DNA of 64,000 nt from Chitinophaga pinensis (lineage in GTDB: Bacteria; Bacteroidota; Bacteroidia; Chitinophagales; Chitinophagaceae). The first letter of the stretch is position 1, and each line of letters starts with the position of its first letter. The translations under genes and the position numbers were made by a program. This document shows, piece after piece, positions 26,506 to 36,141 of this stretch. The notes below the pieces were generated by a model. That model was not told the origin of the DNA and did not search any database. It saw only the letters and a list, made by a program, of their open reading frames with translations. The stretch is from assembly GCA_902167325.1 (NCBI GenBank), contig LR632930.1:1550001-1614000 (forward strand). Direction: 5' to 3'.

Positions 26506-27675
26506 ATGTTTTCTAGGATAACGACAGCTGTTATTTGCATTTCTTCCCTGTGCCTAAGCTCTCAGCGCTCGTTTGCCCAACTCGACCCCGGACCGGGACC
26601 TGTAGATGGCAGGGTGAATGTGATCAGCACGGCTGTTCCATTCCTGCGGATCTCTCCGGACGCAAGGAGCGGTGCAATGGGCGACGCTGGCGTTGCAATT
26701 TCCCCCGACGCCAATTCAGTTTACTGGAACCTTTCCAAACTCCCCTTCGCAAAAAAGAAGACATCAGTAGCCGTAACTTATACGCCCTGGCTGAAAGAGC
26801 TGGTGAGCGATGTGTTTCTCGCGCAAATAGCGGGATATACACAGTTAGATGAAAACCAGTCTATTGGTGGTTCTCTCCGCTATTTCTCACTGGGAGATAT
26901 TGAATTCAGGAATAACAACGGCCAGTTCGATGGTAATTTCCGCCCGCGGGAGTTCGCCATTGATGGTGGTTATGCCCGCAAACTAAGCCCCAACTGGTCA
27001 ATTGGTGTTACTGCCAGATACATCCATTCCAGCCTCGCCAGCGGTACAATTAATGATCAGACGATCCGTCCCGGGCGTTCCATCGCTGCTGATCTTTCCG
27101 CTTTCTACACAAAAGATATCGAGAAAGATAACGGCGTGATGAACAACTTCAGCGCAGGTATCGCCATCACCAATATCGGTAACCGTATTTCCTATACGCA
27201 ATCTGCACAGAAAGATTTCCTCCCCACCAACCTCGGGCTGGGAGCGGCTTATATGATAGGGATCGATGAGTATAATAAAGTAACTTTCACGGCAGACATC
27301 AATAAGCTGATGGTGCCCTCCGTTCAATACGTGGGAGATTCTGCCTTCCTGCCTAACAAAAGCATGCTGGAAGGCATGTTCAGCTCTTTCGGTGATGCGC
27401 CCAACGGGTTTAAGGAAGAATTACACGAGCTGATGTATTCCGTTGGTGCCGAATACATGTACAACGAGCTTTTCGCGGTGCGCGCCGGTTATTATAACGA
27501 GCACGCCACCAAAGGAAACCGCAAATACTTTACCGCCGGTGTTGGTGTTAAATACAATATCTTCGGCCTTAATTTTTCTTACCTGGTGCCTTCCGGTACC
27601 GGGATACAGCGAAATCCGCTGTCCAACACGCTGCGGTTCTCGCTGACGTTTGATTTGGGCGCTAATGAGGAATAG
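26506..27675 (+). CDS. porV: type IX secretion outer-membrane protein PorV
   Basis: The product is 389 residues. A signal peptide ends near SQRSFAQ. The mature start VNVISTAVPFLRISPDARSGAMGDAGVAISPDAN is diagnostic of PorV (LptO). The rest is beta-strand-rich, as expected for a FadL-like outer-membrane barrel, ending NTLRFSLTFDLGANEE. PorV receives cargo from the SprA translocon and passes it to the PorU sortase in the attachment complex. It lies 117 bp after porU in the same direction and ends before a strong terminator. Confidence 0.93.
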   Translation: MFSRITTAVICISSLCLSSQRSFAQLDPGPGPVDGRVNVISTAVPFLRISPDARSGAMGDAGVAISPDANSVYWNLSKLPFAKKKTSVAVTYTPWLKELVSDVFLAQIAGYTQLDENQSIGGSLRYFSLGDIEFRNNNGQFDGNFRPREFAIDGGYARKLSPNWSIGVTARYIHSSLASGTINDQTIRPGRSIAADLSAFYTKDIEKDNGVMNNFSAGIAITNIGNRISYTQSAQKDFLPTNLGLGAAYMIGIDEYNKVTFTADINKLMVPSVQYVGDSAFLPNKSMLEGMFSSFGDAPNGFKEELHELMYSVGAEYMYNELFAVRAGYYNEHATKGNRKYFTAGVGVKYNIFGLNFSYLVPSGTGIQRNPLSNTLRFSLTFDLGANEE

Positions 27676-27708
27676 TACAGTATATTTGCCATAATAACTT
27701 TAAGATGC

Positions 27709-27745
27709 AATAAATCCTCCGGTCTTTAGGAGGATTTATTATTTT
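27709..27745 (+). terminator. terminator of porU-porV
   Basis: Perfect 12-bp stem AATAAATCCTCC (27709-27720) with GGAGGATTTATT (27729-27740), loop of eight bases, then ATTTT. Confidence 0.88.
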
Positions 27746-27769
27746 ACGGAACTGCAAAAAAACAGGATA

Positions 27770-28252
27770 ATGAGTAAGTTAAGGATTGGTTTGGGAGTAG
27801 ATTTTCATCAGCTGGTACCCGGCCGCGATTTCTGGCTGGGCGGAGTGCTGGTGCCTCATACGCAGGGTGCCCTCGGGCACAGCGATGCGGACGTGCTGCT
27901 CCACGCCATTTGCGACGCCATGCTGGGTGCTGCTGCCCTCGGTGATATCGGAACACATTTCCCCGATACTGATAATACCTATAAAGACATCGACAGCAAA
28001 ATATTGCTTTCGCGTTGCGCTGAGCTGATCAAAGAAAAAGGATACAGTGTGGTGAATGTAGATGCTACCCTCTGCCTTCAGGCACCGAAGATCAGGCCAT
28101 ATGTTCCCCAGATGCAGGAAGTAATTGCCGGAAGACTGGGGCTTACGGCAGAAGAGGTTTCCATCAAGGCCACTACCACCGAAAAGCTCGGATTTGTAGG
28201 ACGTGAGGAAGGCGTGGTAGCTTATGCCAACGTGCTCCTCGAAAAGCAATAA
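27770..28252 (+). CDS. ispF: 2-C-methyl-D-erythritol 2,4-cyclodiphosphate synthase
   Basis: The product is 160 residues, the standard length. The metal site motif GVDFHQ is at residues 9-14 (Asp11, His13), and [33 protein letters not shown] follows in two adjoining segments of the conserved core. The C-terminal [15 protein letters not shown] loop is present. It closes the ring of the MEP pathway intermediate for isoprenoid synthesis. It is the first gene of a five-gene unit with dut, a TPR lipoprotein, a DUF4292 protein and EnvC, bounded by terminators on both sides. Confidence 0.97.
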   Translation: MSKLRIGLGVDFHQLVPGRDFWLGGVLVPHTQGALGHSDADVLLHAICDAMLGAAALGDIGTHFPDTDNTYKDIDSKILLSRCAELIKEKGYSVVNVDATLCLQAPKIRPYVPQMQEVIAGRLGLTAEEVSIKATTTEKLGFVGREEGVVAYANVLLEKQ

Positions 28253-28283
28253 CCTTTTTAACGATAACTGTTACCTTTGTTCA

Positions 28284-28727
28284 ATGGCTGATATTCAAGT
28301 AAAAATCATCAACCGTTCCGGCAATCCACTGCCTGAATACGCTACGGCCGAAGCGGCCGGTATGGACCTCCGCGCTAACCTGGAAACTGCAGTTACGCTG
28401 CAACCCATGGAGCGTACACTCATTCCCACCGGACTTTTTATGGAACTGCCTTCCGGCTTCGAAGCGCAGATACGCCCCCGCAGCGGGCTGGCCATCAAAC
28501 AGGGCCTTACACTCCTCAATACGCCCGGCACGATTGATGCAGATTACAGGGGAGAGATCAAAATCATCATGATCAATTTATCTACCGAACCGCAAACCAT
28601 CCGGCATGCTGACCGTATTGCGCAAATGGTGATTGCCCCGTTCGTTCAGGCTACGCTTACCGAAGTAGGGGAGCTGACTGATACCGAAAGGGGAACCGGC
28701 GGATTCGGGCATACAGGTAAATCCTAA
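28284..28727 (+). CDS. dut: dUTP diphosphatase
   Basis: The product is 147 residues from the ATG at 28284 ([13 protein letters not shown]), 31 bp after ispF; an upstream in-frame ATG inside ispF adds an unconserved leader. The five trimeric dUTPase motifs are visible: [35 protein letters not shown] and [10 protein letters not shown]. It hydrolyses dUTP to dUMP, which keeps uracil out of DNA and feeds thymidylate synthesis. The stop is 2 bp from the next start, so coupling with the TPR gene is likely. Confidence 0.97.
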   Translation: MADIQVKIINRSGNPLPEYATAEAAGMDLRANLETAVTLQPMERTLIPTGLFMELPSGFEAQIRPRSGLAIKQGLTLLNTPGTIDADYRGEIKIIMINLSTEPQTIRHADRIAQMVIAPFVQATLTEVGELTDTERGTGGFGHTGKS

Positions 28728-28729
28728 TA

Positions 28730-30472
28730 ATGCGTATTACCGGCATATTGATCCTGGCCATATCGGGTCTGATCGCCGTTTCCTGCGGCAGTCAACGCAA
28801 AACTGCTTCCTCGATACCCGCACCGTTGCAAAAGGAGATCCTGGCGCAACGGGCGGACAGTCTCTTTTTTGCCGCACAGCGCTCTAAGATGCTCGGGGAT
28901 TACAAAACTGCCATTACCCAGTATTCCGACTATCTGCGCCTTAACCGCGAAAATGCCGCCGTGTATTACGAGCTGAGCCGCCTCTTCCTCGAAGGGCGCA
29001 ATGCCCAGTATACACTCGGTTTCGCACGGCGTGCCGCCTCCATGGATTCTTCCAATAAATGGTATCAGCTGGCACTGGCCGAAGCCTTCTCCGTTAACGA
29101 GATGTTCGACAGTGCTGCGTATGTATACGACCGGCTGATGGTACTTTCACCGCACGATGATGATCTGCTTTTCAATAAAGGGCTATCCCTTTCCAAAGGC
29201 AGGCATTTTTCCGAAGCCCTCCGCATCTTCGACACCCTCGAAGCACGCGTAGGTATCAATGACGAAGTGGTTTTTCAGAAGCAACGCATATACATGCGGC
29301 TCAATATGCCTGATGAAGCTGCCTCCGAAGTAAGGCGCCTCATTGCCCAGCAACCGGAAGAACTCCGCTATTGGGGACTCCTTGCAGAGATCTATGAAGC
29401 GGTAGACAGGCCGGCTGCCGCCAAAGCAGTCTACGATTCCATCCTCATGATCGATCCGCAGCAGCCACGTGCCCTCATCGCCGTGGCGAATATGGAAAAG
29501 AAAAACGGTAATGAGGCACGCTACCGCACTTTCCTCCTGAAAGCATTTAACAACCCTGAGTTCAGTATCGATGAAAAGGTATCATTTGTATATCCCTATC
29601 TGCAGATGCTGGAAACCGATACCTCCAAACGCGGAGAAGGTATTATGCTGGCCAACCTGATCGTGGAATCACATCCTGCCGATGCCAAGGCATATGCACT
29701 CCGCGCCGATATGTATTCCCAGGCAGATGTGCCAGACAGTGCGCTTATCAATTATCATCACGCGCTTTCGCTGGACTCTACCCGCTTTAGCGTATGGTAC
29801 CAGCTCATGTACCTTTACTCGCGTACCGATCAGCCCGATTCCCTCCTGCGTGTCAGCAATAAGGTGATGCAGCAGTTTCCCCGGGAGTTCATGGGATATT
29901 ACTTCAACGGGCTGGCTAACTACTTCAAACAACGATATGATGCCGCAGCCTCTTCCCTAAACGGAGCATTGGGCATCGGCGGCGAAAAACGCTTCGTGGC
30001 CGATGTGTATGCCCTTTTGGGTGATACCTATCACGCCAGTGGACTGCATACCCGTAGCGACAGCTGTTACGAGATCGTGCTGGGCATGCGGCCGAAGGAT
30101 CATATTGTCATGAATAACTACAGCTTTTACCTGTCTATGCGCGGGGAAAAGCTAGATAAAGCGGAGGCCCTCAGCAGAAAGTCCATCGAACTGAAGCCGG
30201 ATAGTCCGACTTACCTCGATACCTATGCATGGATCCTTTTCCGCATGGGCCGTTACCGTGATGCGCGTGTCTGGATCGAGAAAGCACTCGAGTTCGCCGA
30301 TGCGCAGCAGGACCCTGACGTGCTGGAGCATTATGGCGACATTCTTTTCAATCTGAACGAAAAAGAGAAAGCCATGCAATACTGGCAGATGGCGAAAGCC
30401 AAAGGCGCCAATTCCCACGGGCTTGCCCGTAAGATTGCGGAGCGGCGCTACATCAAAAATATGGACCGTTGA
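28730..30472 (+). CDS. tetratricopeptide-repeat lipoprotein
   Basis: The product is 580 residues. The signal ends in LIAVSCGSQRK, a lipobox, so the mature protein should be anchored in a membrane facing the periplasm. About ten TPR-like helix pairs follow, such as GDYKTAITQYSDYLRLNREN, AAKAVYDSILMIDPQQP and LSRKSIELKPDSPTYLDTYAW. TPR domains assemble protein complexes; no enzymatic motif is present. The gene order dut, TPR, DUF4292, EnvC is common in Bacteroidota and suggests an envelope-assembly role, which is an inference. Confidence 0.85.
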   Translation: MRITGILILAISGLIAVSCGSQRKTASSIPAPLQKEILAQRADSLFFAAQRSKMLGDYKTAITQYSDYLRLNRENAAVYYELSRLFLEGRNAQYTLGFARRAASMDSSNKWYQLALAEAFSVNEMFDSAAYVYDRLMVLSPHDDDLLFNKGLSLSKGRHFSEALRIFDTLEARVGINDEVVFQKQRIYMRLNMPDEAASEVRRLIAQQPEELRYWGLLAEIYEAVDRPAAAKAVYDSILMIDPQQPRALIAVANMEKKNGNEARYRTFLLKAFNNPEFSIDEKVSFVYPYLQMLETDTSKRGEGIMLANLIVESHPADAKAYALRADMYSQADVPDSALINYHHALSLDSTRFSVWYQLMYLYSRTDQPDSLLRVSNKVMQQFPREFMGYYFNGLANYFKQRYDAAASSLNGALGIGGEKRFVADVYALLGDTYHASGLHTRSDSCYEIVLGMRPKDHIVMNNYSFYLSMRGEKLDKAEALSRKSIELKPDSPTYLDTYAWILFRMGRYRDARVWIEKALEFADAQQDPDVLEHYGDILFNLNEKEKAMQYWQMAKAKGANSHGLARKIAERRYIKNMDR

Positions 30473-30504
30473 ATGGCGGGCACTAAAAATCGTTGAACAG
30501 TATC

Positions 30505-31338
30505 ATGAATCGTAAAATAGTACTACCAATTGTTGCACCACTGATCAGTCTGGCATTCTTCTCCTGCCGCTCCACACGGATAACCCGTGCCACCTTCCCG
30601 TCAGACAGCACTGCGCCTGTTACCCGTCCTGATTCGGCGGTGAACGGTAAAGCGGCTGCTGAAGCCATGGAAATCCGCGATAAGGTGAAAGCCAACCGTA
30701 TTACCTATGAATCCTTTACTGCGGATGTGAAAATGGATTTTGAAGACGACCGGGGCAAAAAGGGCAATAACCTCGGCGTGAATATCCGGATGCAGTACGA
30801 CAGTGCCATCTGGGTGCGCATTGGCGGCCCCCTCAACGTGGAAGGTGCCCGCATCCTCATTACCCGCGATAGTATTAAAGTAACCAACAAGCTGGATGGT
30901 ACCGTGATGCTCCGCAGTACCAGCGAAGGCCAGGAGCTGATGAAGCTGAATATGAGCCTCACCGAACTGCAGGACCTGATCGTGGGGAACCCCGTGTTCC
31001 TTGGTGATTCCGTAGGGCTGGTAGTACGCACGCAATCCATCGTATCCTTCGTATCAAAAATGCAGGACCTGGTAAGCCAGTTCAATGTGTTTGCCGACGA
31101 TTATTCCGTACAGCAGGTAAAGCTTACGGATGCAGACGGTTCGCGGCCTGTACCCCGGGTGGTAGAACTCACCTATGGCGATTTCCGGACAACAGACGGC
31201 CGTAAACTCGCCTTTCAGCGGAAGATTTATGTGGAAGAAAAGAACGTGATGAAGGTGGCGCTCGACTTCCGGAAGATGGAATTCAACAAGCCTGTCAGCT
31301 TCCCGTTCCCTATTCCTGCATCCTATACCCGTCAGTAA
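30505..31338 (+). CDS. DUF4292 lipoprotein (LolA/LolB-like fold)
   Basis: The product is 277 residues from the ATG at 30505; a TTG four codons upstream is less likely. The signal ends in LAFFSCRSTR, a lipobox. The body shows a beta-rich LolA/LolB-like pattern with YESFTADVKMDFEDDRG, NIRMQYDSAIWVRIGGPLNV and VEGARILITRDSIKV. The DUF4292 family is found in Bacteroidota and is thought to be outer-membrane associated; its substrate is not known. It lies between the TPR lipoprotein and EnvC genes in one operon. Confidence 0.82.
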   Translation: MNRKIVLPIVAPLISLAFFSCRSTRITRATFPSDSTAPVTRPDSAVNGKAAAEAMEIRDKVKANRITYESFTADVKMDFEDDRGKKGNNLGVNIRMQYDSAIWVRIGGPLNVEGARILITRDSIKVTNKLDGTVMLRSTSEGQELMKLNMSLTELQDLIVGNPVFLGDSVGLVVRTQSIVSFVSKMQDLVSQFNVFADDYSVQQVKLTDADGSRPVPRVVELTYGDFRTTDGRKLAFQRKIYVEEKNVMKVALDFRKMEFNKPVSFPFPIPASYTRQ

Positions 31339-31388
31339 ATACAATTTCGTTGTATATTTAACGTTAATAAACATCACTTCAGAATAAT

Positions 31389-32825
31389 ATGATGCAATTG
31401 AAAAAGTTCATCCCGCTATTGATTTTGGCACTGGCATTGGCGCCGGGGCTGCTGCATGCGCAGAACCAGAGCCGGGAAGAACTGGAGCGAAGGAAACGTG
31501 AGCTGCAGAAAGAAATGGAAGAAGTGCAGGTTATCCTGAAAGAAACGAAGAAATCGAGCCGGGAAAACCTGGGCCAGCTGCGCGCACTCCGTAATAAGAT
31601 TGACGTACGCTCCCGGATGATCCGTAACATTAACGAAGAGATCAATTTCATCAATGGCGATATCAATTCCGCCCTGCGGGATGTAAAAACCCTCCAGCGC
31701 GATCTGGATACACTGAAGGAGCAATACGCCCAACTGATCGTGTCGGCATACAAAAACCGGAGTTCTTATGCATTGCTGAACTTCGTGTTTTCCGCCAAAA
31801 GCTTTAATGATGCCGTTAAAAGATATAAGTACCTGCAGCAATACCGCGACTTCCGCCGCCGCCAGGCCGATAATATCGTAGAAACACAGGAACAGCTGCG
31901 GGTCAAAGTAAAGAACCTGCAGGATCAGAAAGATAAACGCTCCACTGCCCTCACATCAGAGCAGAAAGAACGGGAAACACTCGAGAAAGACAGGAAGGAG
32001 AAAGATGAAGTGCTGAGCAAGCTGAAAGGCCGTGAGAAAGAACTGGTGGCAGATATAGCACAGAAACAGAAAGACCAGAAGAAAGTACAGGACCTCATCC
32101 GCGCCGTTATCCGTAAAGAAATTGAGGCTGCCCGTAAGAAGGCCGAAGCGGAAGAGCTGGCCCGCAAGAGAGCTGCAGAGGCAGAGAAGAAACGCAGGGA
32201 AGAGGAACGCCAGCGCGCACTGGCTGCAGCCCGCGAAGCTGCTAAAGCCGCTGCAGCAAACAATGCCGCAAACAACAATACTGCCAATAACAACACGGCT
32301 GCTCCCACACCAACACCTCCCGCTCCGAAGCCTGAGCCTCCCGCTCCGGCTCCAGAAAAGCCGACACGTGTAGTGAGCGTACTGGAGGCTTCGCCGGAAG
32401 CTGCAGCCCTGTCTGAAAACTTTGAGATCAATAAAGGGAAACTCCCCTGGCCTGTAGAGTCCGGTTCCATTATTGGTTTCTTCGGCCCTCAGCGCAACCC
32501 GGATATCAAAATCGTGCAGGATAACGACGGTATGATTTTCGCCACCCGCAAAGGTGGCAATGTAAAAGCCTTGTTTAAGGGTGAAGTGCGTATCGTGTTT
32601 GCCATCCCTGGCGGTGGGTATGCTGTGATGATCCGCCACGGACAATATTTTACCAACTACGTGGGATTGGGTTCCTTCAATGTGAAAACCGGGCAGCAGG
32701 TATCTACCGGGCAGGTGATCGGCACAGCACGTACCAACGAAGAAGAAAGCGCCGGTGTGGTGGAAGTACAGATTTATAAAGGTGACAAGCTCCAGAACGC
32801 AAATGGCTGGATCAAACAAAGATAA
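31389..32825 (+). CDS. EnvC/NlpD-type murein hydrolase activator with degenerate LytM domain
   Basis: The product is 478 residues. After a signal peptide there is a long coiled coil (about residues 25-270) with an Ala/Lys/Glu-rich end, then a proline-rich linker (about 300-325), and a C-terminal M23/LytM domain. The zinc ligands are lost: the HxGxD position reads NDGMIF, the YAHL position reads YVGL and the HLHFE position reads VVEVQI. Like EnvC, it should therefore activate amidases that split daughter cells and should not cut peptidoglycan itself. It is the last gene of the ispF operon. Confidence 0.9.
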   Translation: MMQLKKFIPLLILALALAPGLLHAQNQSREELERRKRELQKEMEEVQVILKETKKSSRENLGQLRALRNKIDVRSRMIRNINEEINFINGDINSALRDVKTLQRDLDTLKEQYAQLIVSAYKNRSSYALLNFVFSAKSFNDAVKRYKYLQQYRDFRRRQADNIVETQEQLRVKVKNLQDQKDKRSTALTSEQKERETLEKDRKEKDEVLSKLKGREKELVADIAQKQKDQKKVQDLIRAVIRKEIEAARKKAEAEELARKRAAEAEKKRREEERQRALAAAREAAKAAAANNAANNNTANNNTAAPTPTPPAPKPEPPAPAPEKPTRVVSVLEASPEAAALSENFEINKGKLPWPVESGSIIGFFGPQRNPDIKIVQDNDGMIFATRKGGNVKALFKGEVRIVFAIPGGGYAVMIRHGQYFTNYVGLGSFNVKTGQQVSTGQVIGTARTNEEESAGVVEVQIYKGDKLQNANGWIKQR

Positions 32826-32841
32826 ACGCTGGTATTACGGC

Positions 32842-32885
32842 AAAAAGAAAGAGCGGCAGGGGTTACCTGCCGCTCTTTCTTTTTT
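32842..32885. terminator. bidirectional terminator between the EnvC gene and bshA
   Basis: Stem of 19 bp, arms 32842-32860 and 32866-32884 around GGTTA, with A and T runs on both sides. The two flanking genes converge here. Confidence 0.93.
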
Positions 32886-32898
32886 ATGCGCTTATACA

Positions 32899-34038
32899 TC
32901 AGATGCGTACTGCAGATCGCTGAAGTACAGCATCGTACAGGGCTTCGTATTGCGGTATGATATTATCGATGTGGAAGCGGAGCGCCTGTTCGAGCGCACC
33001 TTTACGGAGTGAGGCAAGCAGCGCTTCGTCTTGCAGGATGGTTATGGCATGTGAAGCCATCTGGTCAACGTCGCCAACAGGACTGCTGTAGCCGGTAACA
33101 CCGTCGATATTGATTTCCGGGAGGCCACCTGCGTTTGAAGACAGTACGGGAACCTGGCTGGCCATGGCTTCCAATGCCGCGAGGCCGAAGCTTTCGTATT
33201 CGGATGGCAGGAGGAACAGGTCAGAGATAGACATCACATCTTCCAGCTGCTCCTGTTTGCCCACGAACCGGATATCGTCGCACAGGCCCATTTCACGGCA
33301 CATGCATTCGATCATGGGGCGGTCTGGCCCGTCGCCCACAAGCAGCAGCTTGGCAGGCATGACATCACGCACCTGTCTGAAAACCTTTACTACATCCGGC
33401 ACGCGCTTCACTTTCCTGAAGTTGGACACATGCAGGAGGATCTTTTCTCCATTAGGTGCAATAGCCTGGCGGAAATGTGGAAGGTCGCGGCGTTTAAAAC
33501 GCGTCGTATCCACGAAATTGTAGATCACCGTGATATCCTTTTCGATGGGGAACGATTTATAAGTTTCGTCCCGCAGGTTATTGGATACCGCCGTAATAGC
33601 GTCGGATTCGTTGATGGAAAAGGTGACTACGGGAGCGTAGGTCTTGTCTTTCCCCACCAGTGTAATATCCGTGCCGTGAAGCGTGGTGATGAACGGGATA
33701 TGACGGCCCTGCTTCGCTACGATCTGCTGCGCCATATACGCGGTTGAAGCGTGTGGAATGGCGTAGTGTACGTGAAGAAGGTCGAGTTTCTGATTAAGGA
33801 TCACGTCTACCATCGTACTGCTGAGCGCACTTTCATAAGGAGGAAAGTCGAACAGCGGATATGTGGGAACCTGAACTTCGTGATAATAAATATTGGCGTG
33901 GAACGCATTCAGTCTGACGGGTTGCTGATATGTGATAAAATGTACCAGATGACCTTTGTCGGCCAGGGCCTTGCCCAGTTCCGTCGCCAATACGCCGCTA
34001 CCGCCATAAGTTGGGTAGCATACAATTCCAATGCGCAT
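32899..34038 (-). CDS. bshA: N-acetyl-alpha-D-glucosaminyl L-malate synthase
   Basis: The product is 379 residues, a GT4 glycosyltransferase. The start MRIGIVCYPTYGGSGVLATELG, the middle HVHYAIPHASTAYMA and TTLHGTDITLVG, and the C-terminal PSEYESFGLAALEAMA are diagnostic of BshA. It joins GlcNAc from UDP-GlcNAc to L-malate, the first step of bacillithiol synthesis. bshB and bshC are not in the window. The presence of bshA implies bacillithiol as a main low-molecular-weight thiol, as in many Bacteroidota. Confidence 0.94.
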   Translation of the reverse strand: MRIGIVCYPTYGGSGVLATELGKALADKGHLVHFITYQQPVRLNAFHANIYYHEVQVPTYPLFDFPPYESALSSTMVDVILNQKLDLLHVHYAIPHASTAYMAQQIVAKQGRHIPFITTLHGTDITLVGKDKTYAPVVTFSINESDAITAVSNNLRDETYKSFPIEKDITVIYNFVDTTRFKRRDLPHFRQAIAPNGEKILLHVSNFRKVKRVPDVVKVFRQVRDVMPAKLLLVGDGPDRPMIECMCREMGLCDDIRFVGKQEQLEDVMSISDLFLLPSEYESFGLAALEAMASQVPVLSSNAGGLPEINIDGVTGYSSPVGDVDQMASHAITILQDEALLASLRKGALEQALRFHIDNIIPQYEALYDAVLQRSAVRI

Positions 34039-34118
34039 CCGAGAAGTGGATTTAATGAGTTGCTAAGGTAAGTATTTTAAAATTAGTTAGCTTTAAAGCC
34101 GAAAATCCGGATCTTATC

Positions 34119-35492
34119 ATGATGAAGCCAATTTTAGCAGTCCTGGCCTGCCTTACGGTACAAACCACATGGGCACAGGAGTCCGACTCGCTGACCATCC
34201 GCAGGATGGCAGATGAGGTGCTGACCCATAGCACCGCTTACGGGAACTTACGTGTACTCACCAAGCAGATCGGTGGCCGCCTGGCCGGCTCTCCGCAAAT
34301 GGTGAAAGCAGAAAAGTGGGGCGCTGATGTACTGAAAGCGGCCGGGGCAGATAAGGTATTTACCCAACAATGTATGGTGCCCCATTGGGTACGTGGCGAA
34401 AAAGAACAGGCCCGGATCATAAGCCGGCGCCGGGATTTTGTACCGCCGCTCAATATTATCGCACTGGGCAATTCGGTAGGCACGGGAAGCAAAGGCGTTA
34501 CTGCACCTGTGCTTGAAGTAAGTTCTTTCGATGAGCTGGAAGCCCGGAAGAACGAAGTGAAAGGGAAGATCGTGTTTTACAATTATCCCTTCAACCCCAA
34601 ATTCATTAAAACCTTTCATAGCTATGGAGATGCGGTGAAATTCCGCAGTCAGGGCCCCAGCCGTGCGGCAAAATACGGTGCGCTGGCCATCATTGTACGG
34701 TCTATGAGCCATAGTATGGACAATCATCCGCATACCGGCAGTACCCGTTACAATGATTCTTTTCCGAAGATAGCTGCGGTAGCTATCGGACTGAAGGATG
34801 CCGAGCGGCTGAGCAAACGGATTGTAAACGACCCCACCATGCAGGTTTTTCTCCGTACCACCTGCCAGATGCTGCCGGATACCATTGGCCATAATGTAAT
34901 TGGTGAACTGCGCGGCAGTGAGTTCCCGGATGAATATATCACAGTAGGTGCGCATCTTGATTCGTGGGATAACTGTGAAGGGGCGCATGACGATGGCGCC
35001 GGTGTGGTGCAGAGTGTTGAAATCCTGAGAGCATATAAAGCCATGGGGCTTCGTCCGAAGCGGACCCTCCGTGTGGTGCTTTTCGCGAACGAAGAGAATG
35101 GGGTACGTGGCGGAGCAAAGTATGCAGAGCTGGCGAAGGAGAACAATGAAAAGCACGTATTTGCGCTGGAAAGCGATGCCGGTGGTTTCACACCGCGTGG
35201 CTTTATCATGGAAATGACGGCTGCGCAGCGCGCAAAAGTAAAGAGCTGGACTCCGTTAATGCTCCCGTACGGTTTGTATGACTTCGACGAAGTGGGGTCC
35301 GGGGTAGATATTACACCATTGGGCCGTGCGTTCGGAATCCCTATGGCTGAACTTTCTCCTGACTCGCAGCGTTATTTTGATATTCATCACGCCGCATCCG
35401 ATGTGTTTGAATCCGTGAATAAGCGTGAGCTGGAAATGGGTGCCATTGGCATGGGCGCGTTGATCTATCTTGTTGATAAATACGGTTTATAA
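34119..35492 (+). CDS. secreted M28-family metallopeptidase with PA domain
   Basis: The product is 457 residues with a signal peptide (MMKPILAVLACLTVQTTWAQ). A PA-type insert lies at about residues 120-240. The zinc-binding M28 core contains VGAHLDSWD (His, Asp), GAHDDGAGVVQS (Asp), FANEENGVRGG (catalytic Glu-Glu), ESDAGG (Asp) and DIHHAASD (His). This set is complete, so the enzyme should be active, probably as a dipeptidase or aminopeptidase like carboxypeptidase Q. It acts in the periplasm or outside the cell. The next gene starts 8 bp later. Confidence 0.9.
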   Translation: MMKPILAVLACLTVQTTWAQESDSLTIRRMADEVLTHSTAYGNLRVLTKQIGGRLAGSPQMVKAEKWGADVLKAAGADKVFTQQCMVPHWVRGEKEQARIISRRRDFVPPLNIIALGNSVGTGSKGVTAPVLEVSSFDELEARKNEVKGKIVFYNYPFNPKFIKTFHSYGDAVKFRSQGPSRAAKYGALAIIVRSMSHSMDNHPHTGSTRYNDSFPKIAAVAIGLKDAERLSKRIVNDPTMQVFLRTTCQMLPDTIGHNVIGELRGSEFPDEYITVGAHLDSWDNCEGAHDDGAGVVQSVEILRAYKAMGLRPKRTLRVVLFANEENGVRGGAKYAELAKENNEKHVFALESDAGGFTPRGFIMEMTAAQRAKVKSWTPLMLPYGLYDFDEVGSGVDITPLGRAFGIPMAELSPDSQRYFDIHHAASDVFESVNKRELEMGAIGMGALIYLVDKYGL

Positions 35493-35500
35493 TCCTGACC

Positions 35501-35896
35501 ATGAAGAAATTTGTACTGATTATTATCGCAATCATCCTGGTAGTATTGGGAGGCTTCTTTTACTACCGGTATTACTTTGTGTTTGGCCGCGGGGCTAAGG
35601 CTGGTGAGCTGAATTATTTTGTGGAGAAGGGGTATGTGTGGAAAACGTATGAAGGCCGTTTGATTCAGACAGGCTTTAAACCGCAGAACATGGGTGGGAT
35701 GCAATCGAACGAGTTCCAGTTCTCGGTGACGGATGAAAAGGTGGCCCAGATGCTGATGAGCAGCAGCGGCAAGATTTTGGAATTGCATTACAAAGAATAC
35801 CTCGGGGCCTTGCCCTGGCGCGGTTACAGTAATTTTATTGTAGACAGTGTGATCTCAGTGACAGACCCCGGAACGGGCAAACGAACGACATTCTAA
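35501..35896 (+). CDS. small membrane-anchored protein of unknown function
   Basis: The product is 131 residues. One N-terminal membrane span (KFVLIIIAIILVVLGGFFYY) is followed by a compact domain with GELNYFVEKGYVWKTYEGRLIQTG and ELHYKEYLGALPWRGYSNFIV. Similar proteins occur in many Bacteroidota and, as far as I recall, are sometimes mislabelled 6-phosphogluconate dehydrogenase; nothing here supports that enzyme. The family may include OB-fold-like proteins, but I cannot assign one. It is cotranscribed with the M28 peptidase and ends at a terminator. Confidence 0.7.
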   Translation: MKKFVLIIIAIILVVLGGFFYYRYYFVFGRGAKAGELNYFVEKGYVWKTYEGRLIQTGFKPQNMGGMQSNEFQFSVTDEKVAQMLMSSSGKILELHYKEYLGALPWRGYSNFIVDSVISVTDPGTGKRTTF

Positions 35897-35901
35897 GGCA
35901 G

Positions 35902-35931
35902 AAAGCCGGGTGGAAACACCCGGCTTTTTTT
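35902..35931 (+). terminator. terminator after the M28 operon
   Basis: 11-bp stem AAAGCCGGGTG (35902-35912) with CACCCGGCTTT (35917-35927), loop GAAA, then T run. A GNRA-type loop and strong stem make it a textbook case. Confidence 0.93.
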
Positions 35932-36141
35932 ATTGGATCAGGTTGAAATCCCTGCCGCATTCCAATATTTCGAAAACTTCTAACCCCATAATACTTTTAG
36001 CTTCGAAATTATTCAGCCAGACTGCTTCGGCTTTTCGTCATCCTGCAAACCGCAATACCACGGCATTAGATATCCTTCAATCCCCCCGGCCAACGCTCCC
36101 TTGCGGTTTCTGTATTTTCAGGCTAATAAAATCTCAATATT

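Noticed and set aside
35501..35896. 6-phosphogluconate dehydrogenase
   Set aside because: Only 131 residues with an N-terminal membrane anchor and no Rossmann fold or substrate-binding motif; such a label would be an annotation error.
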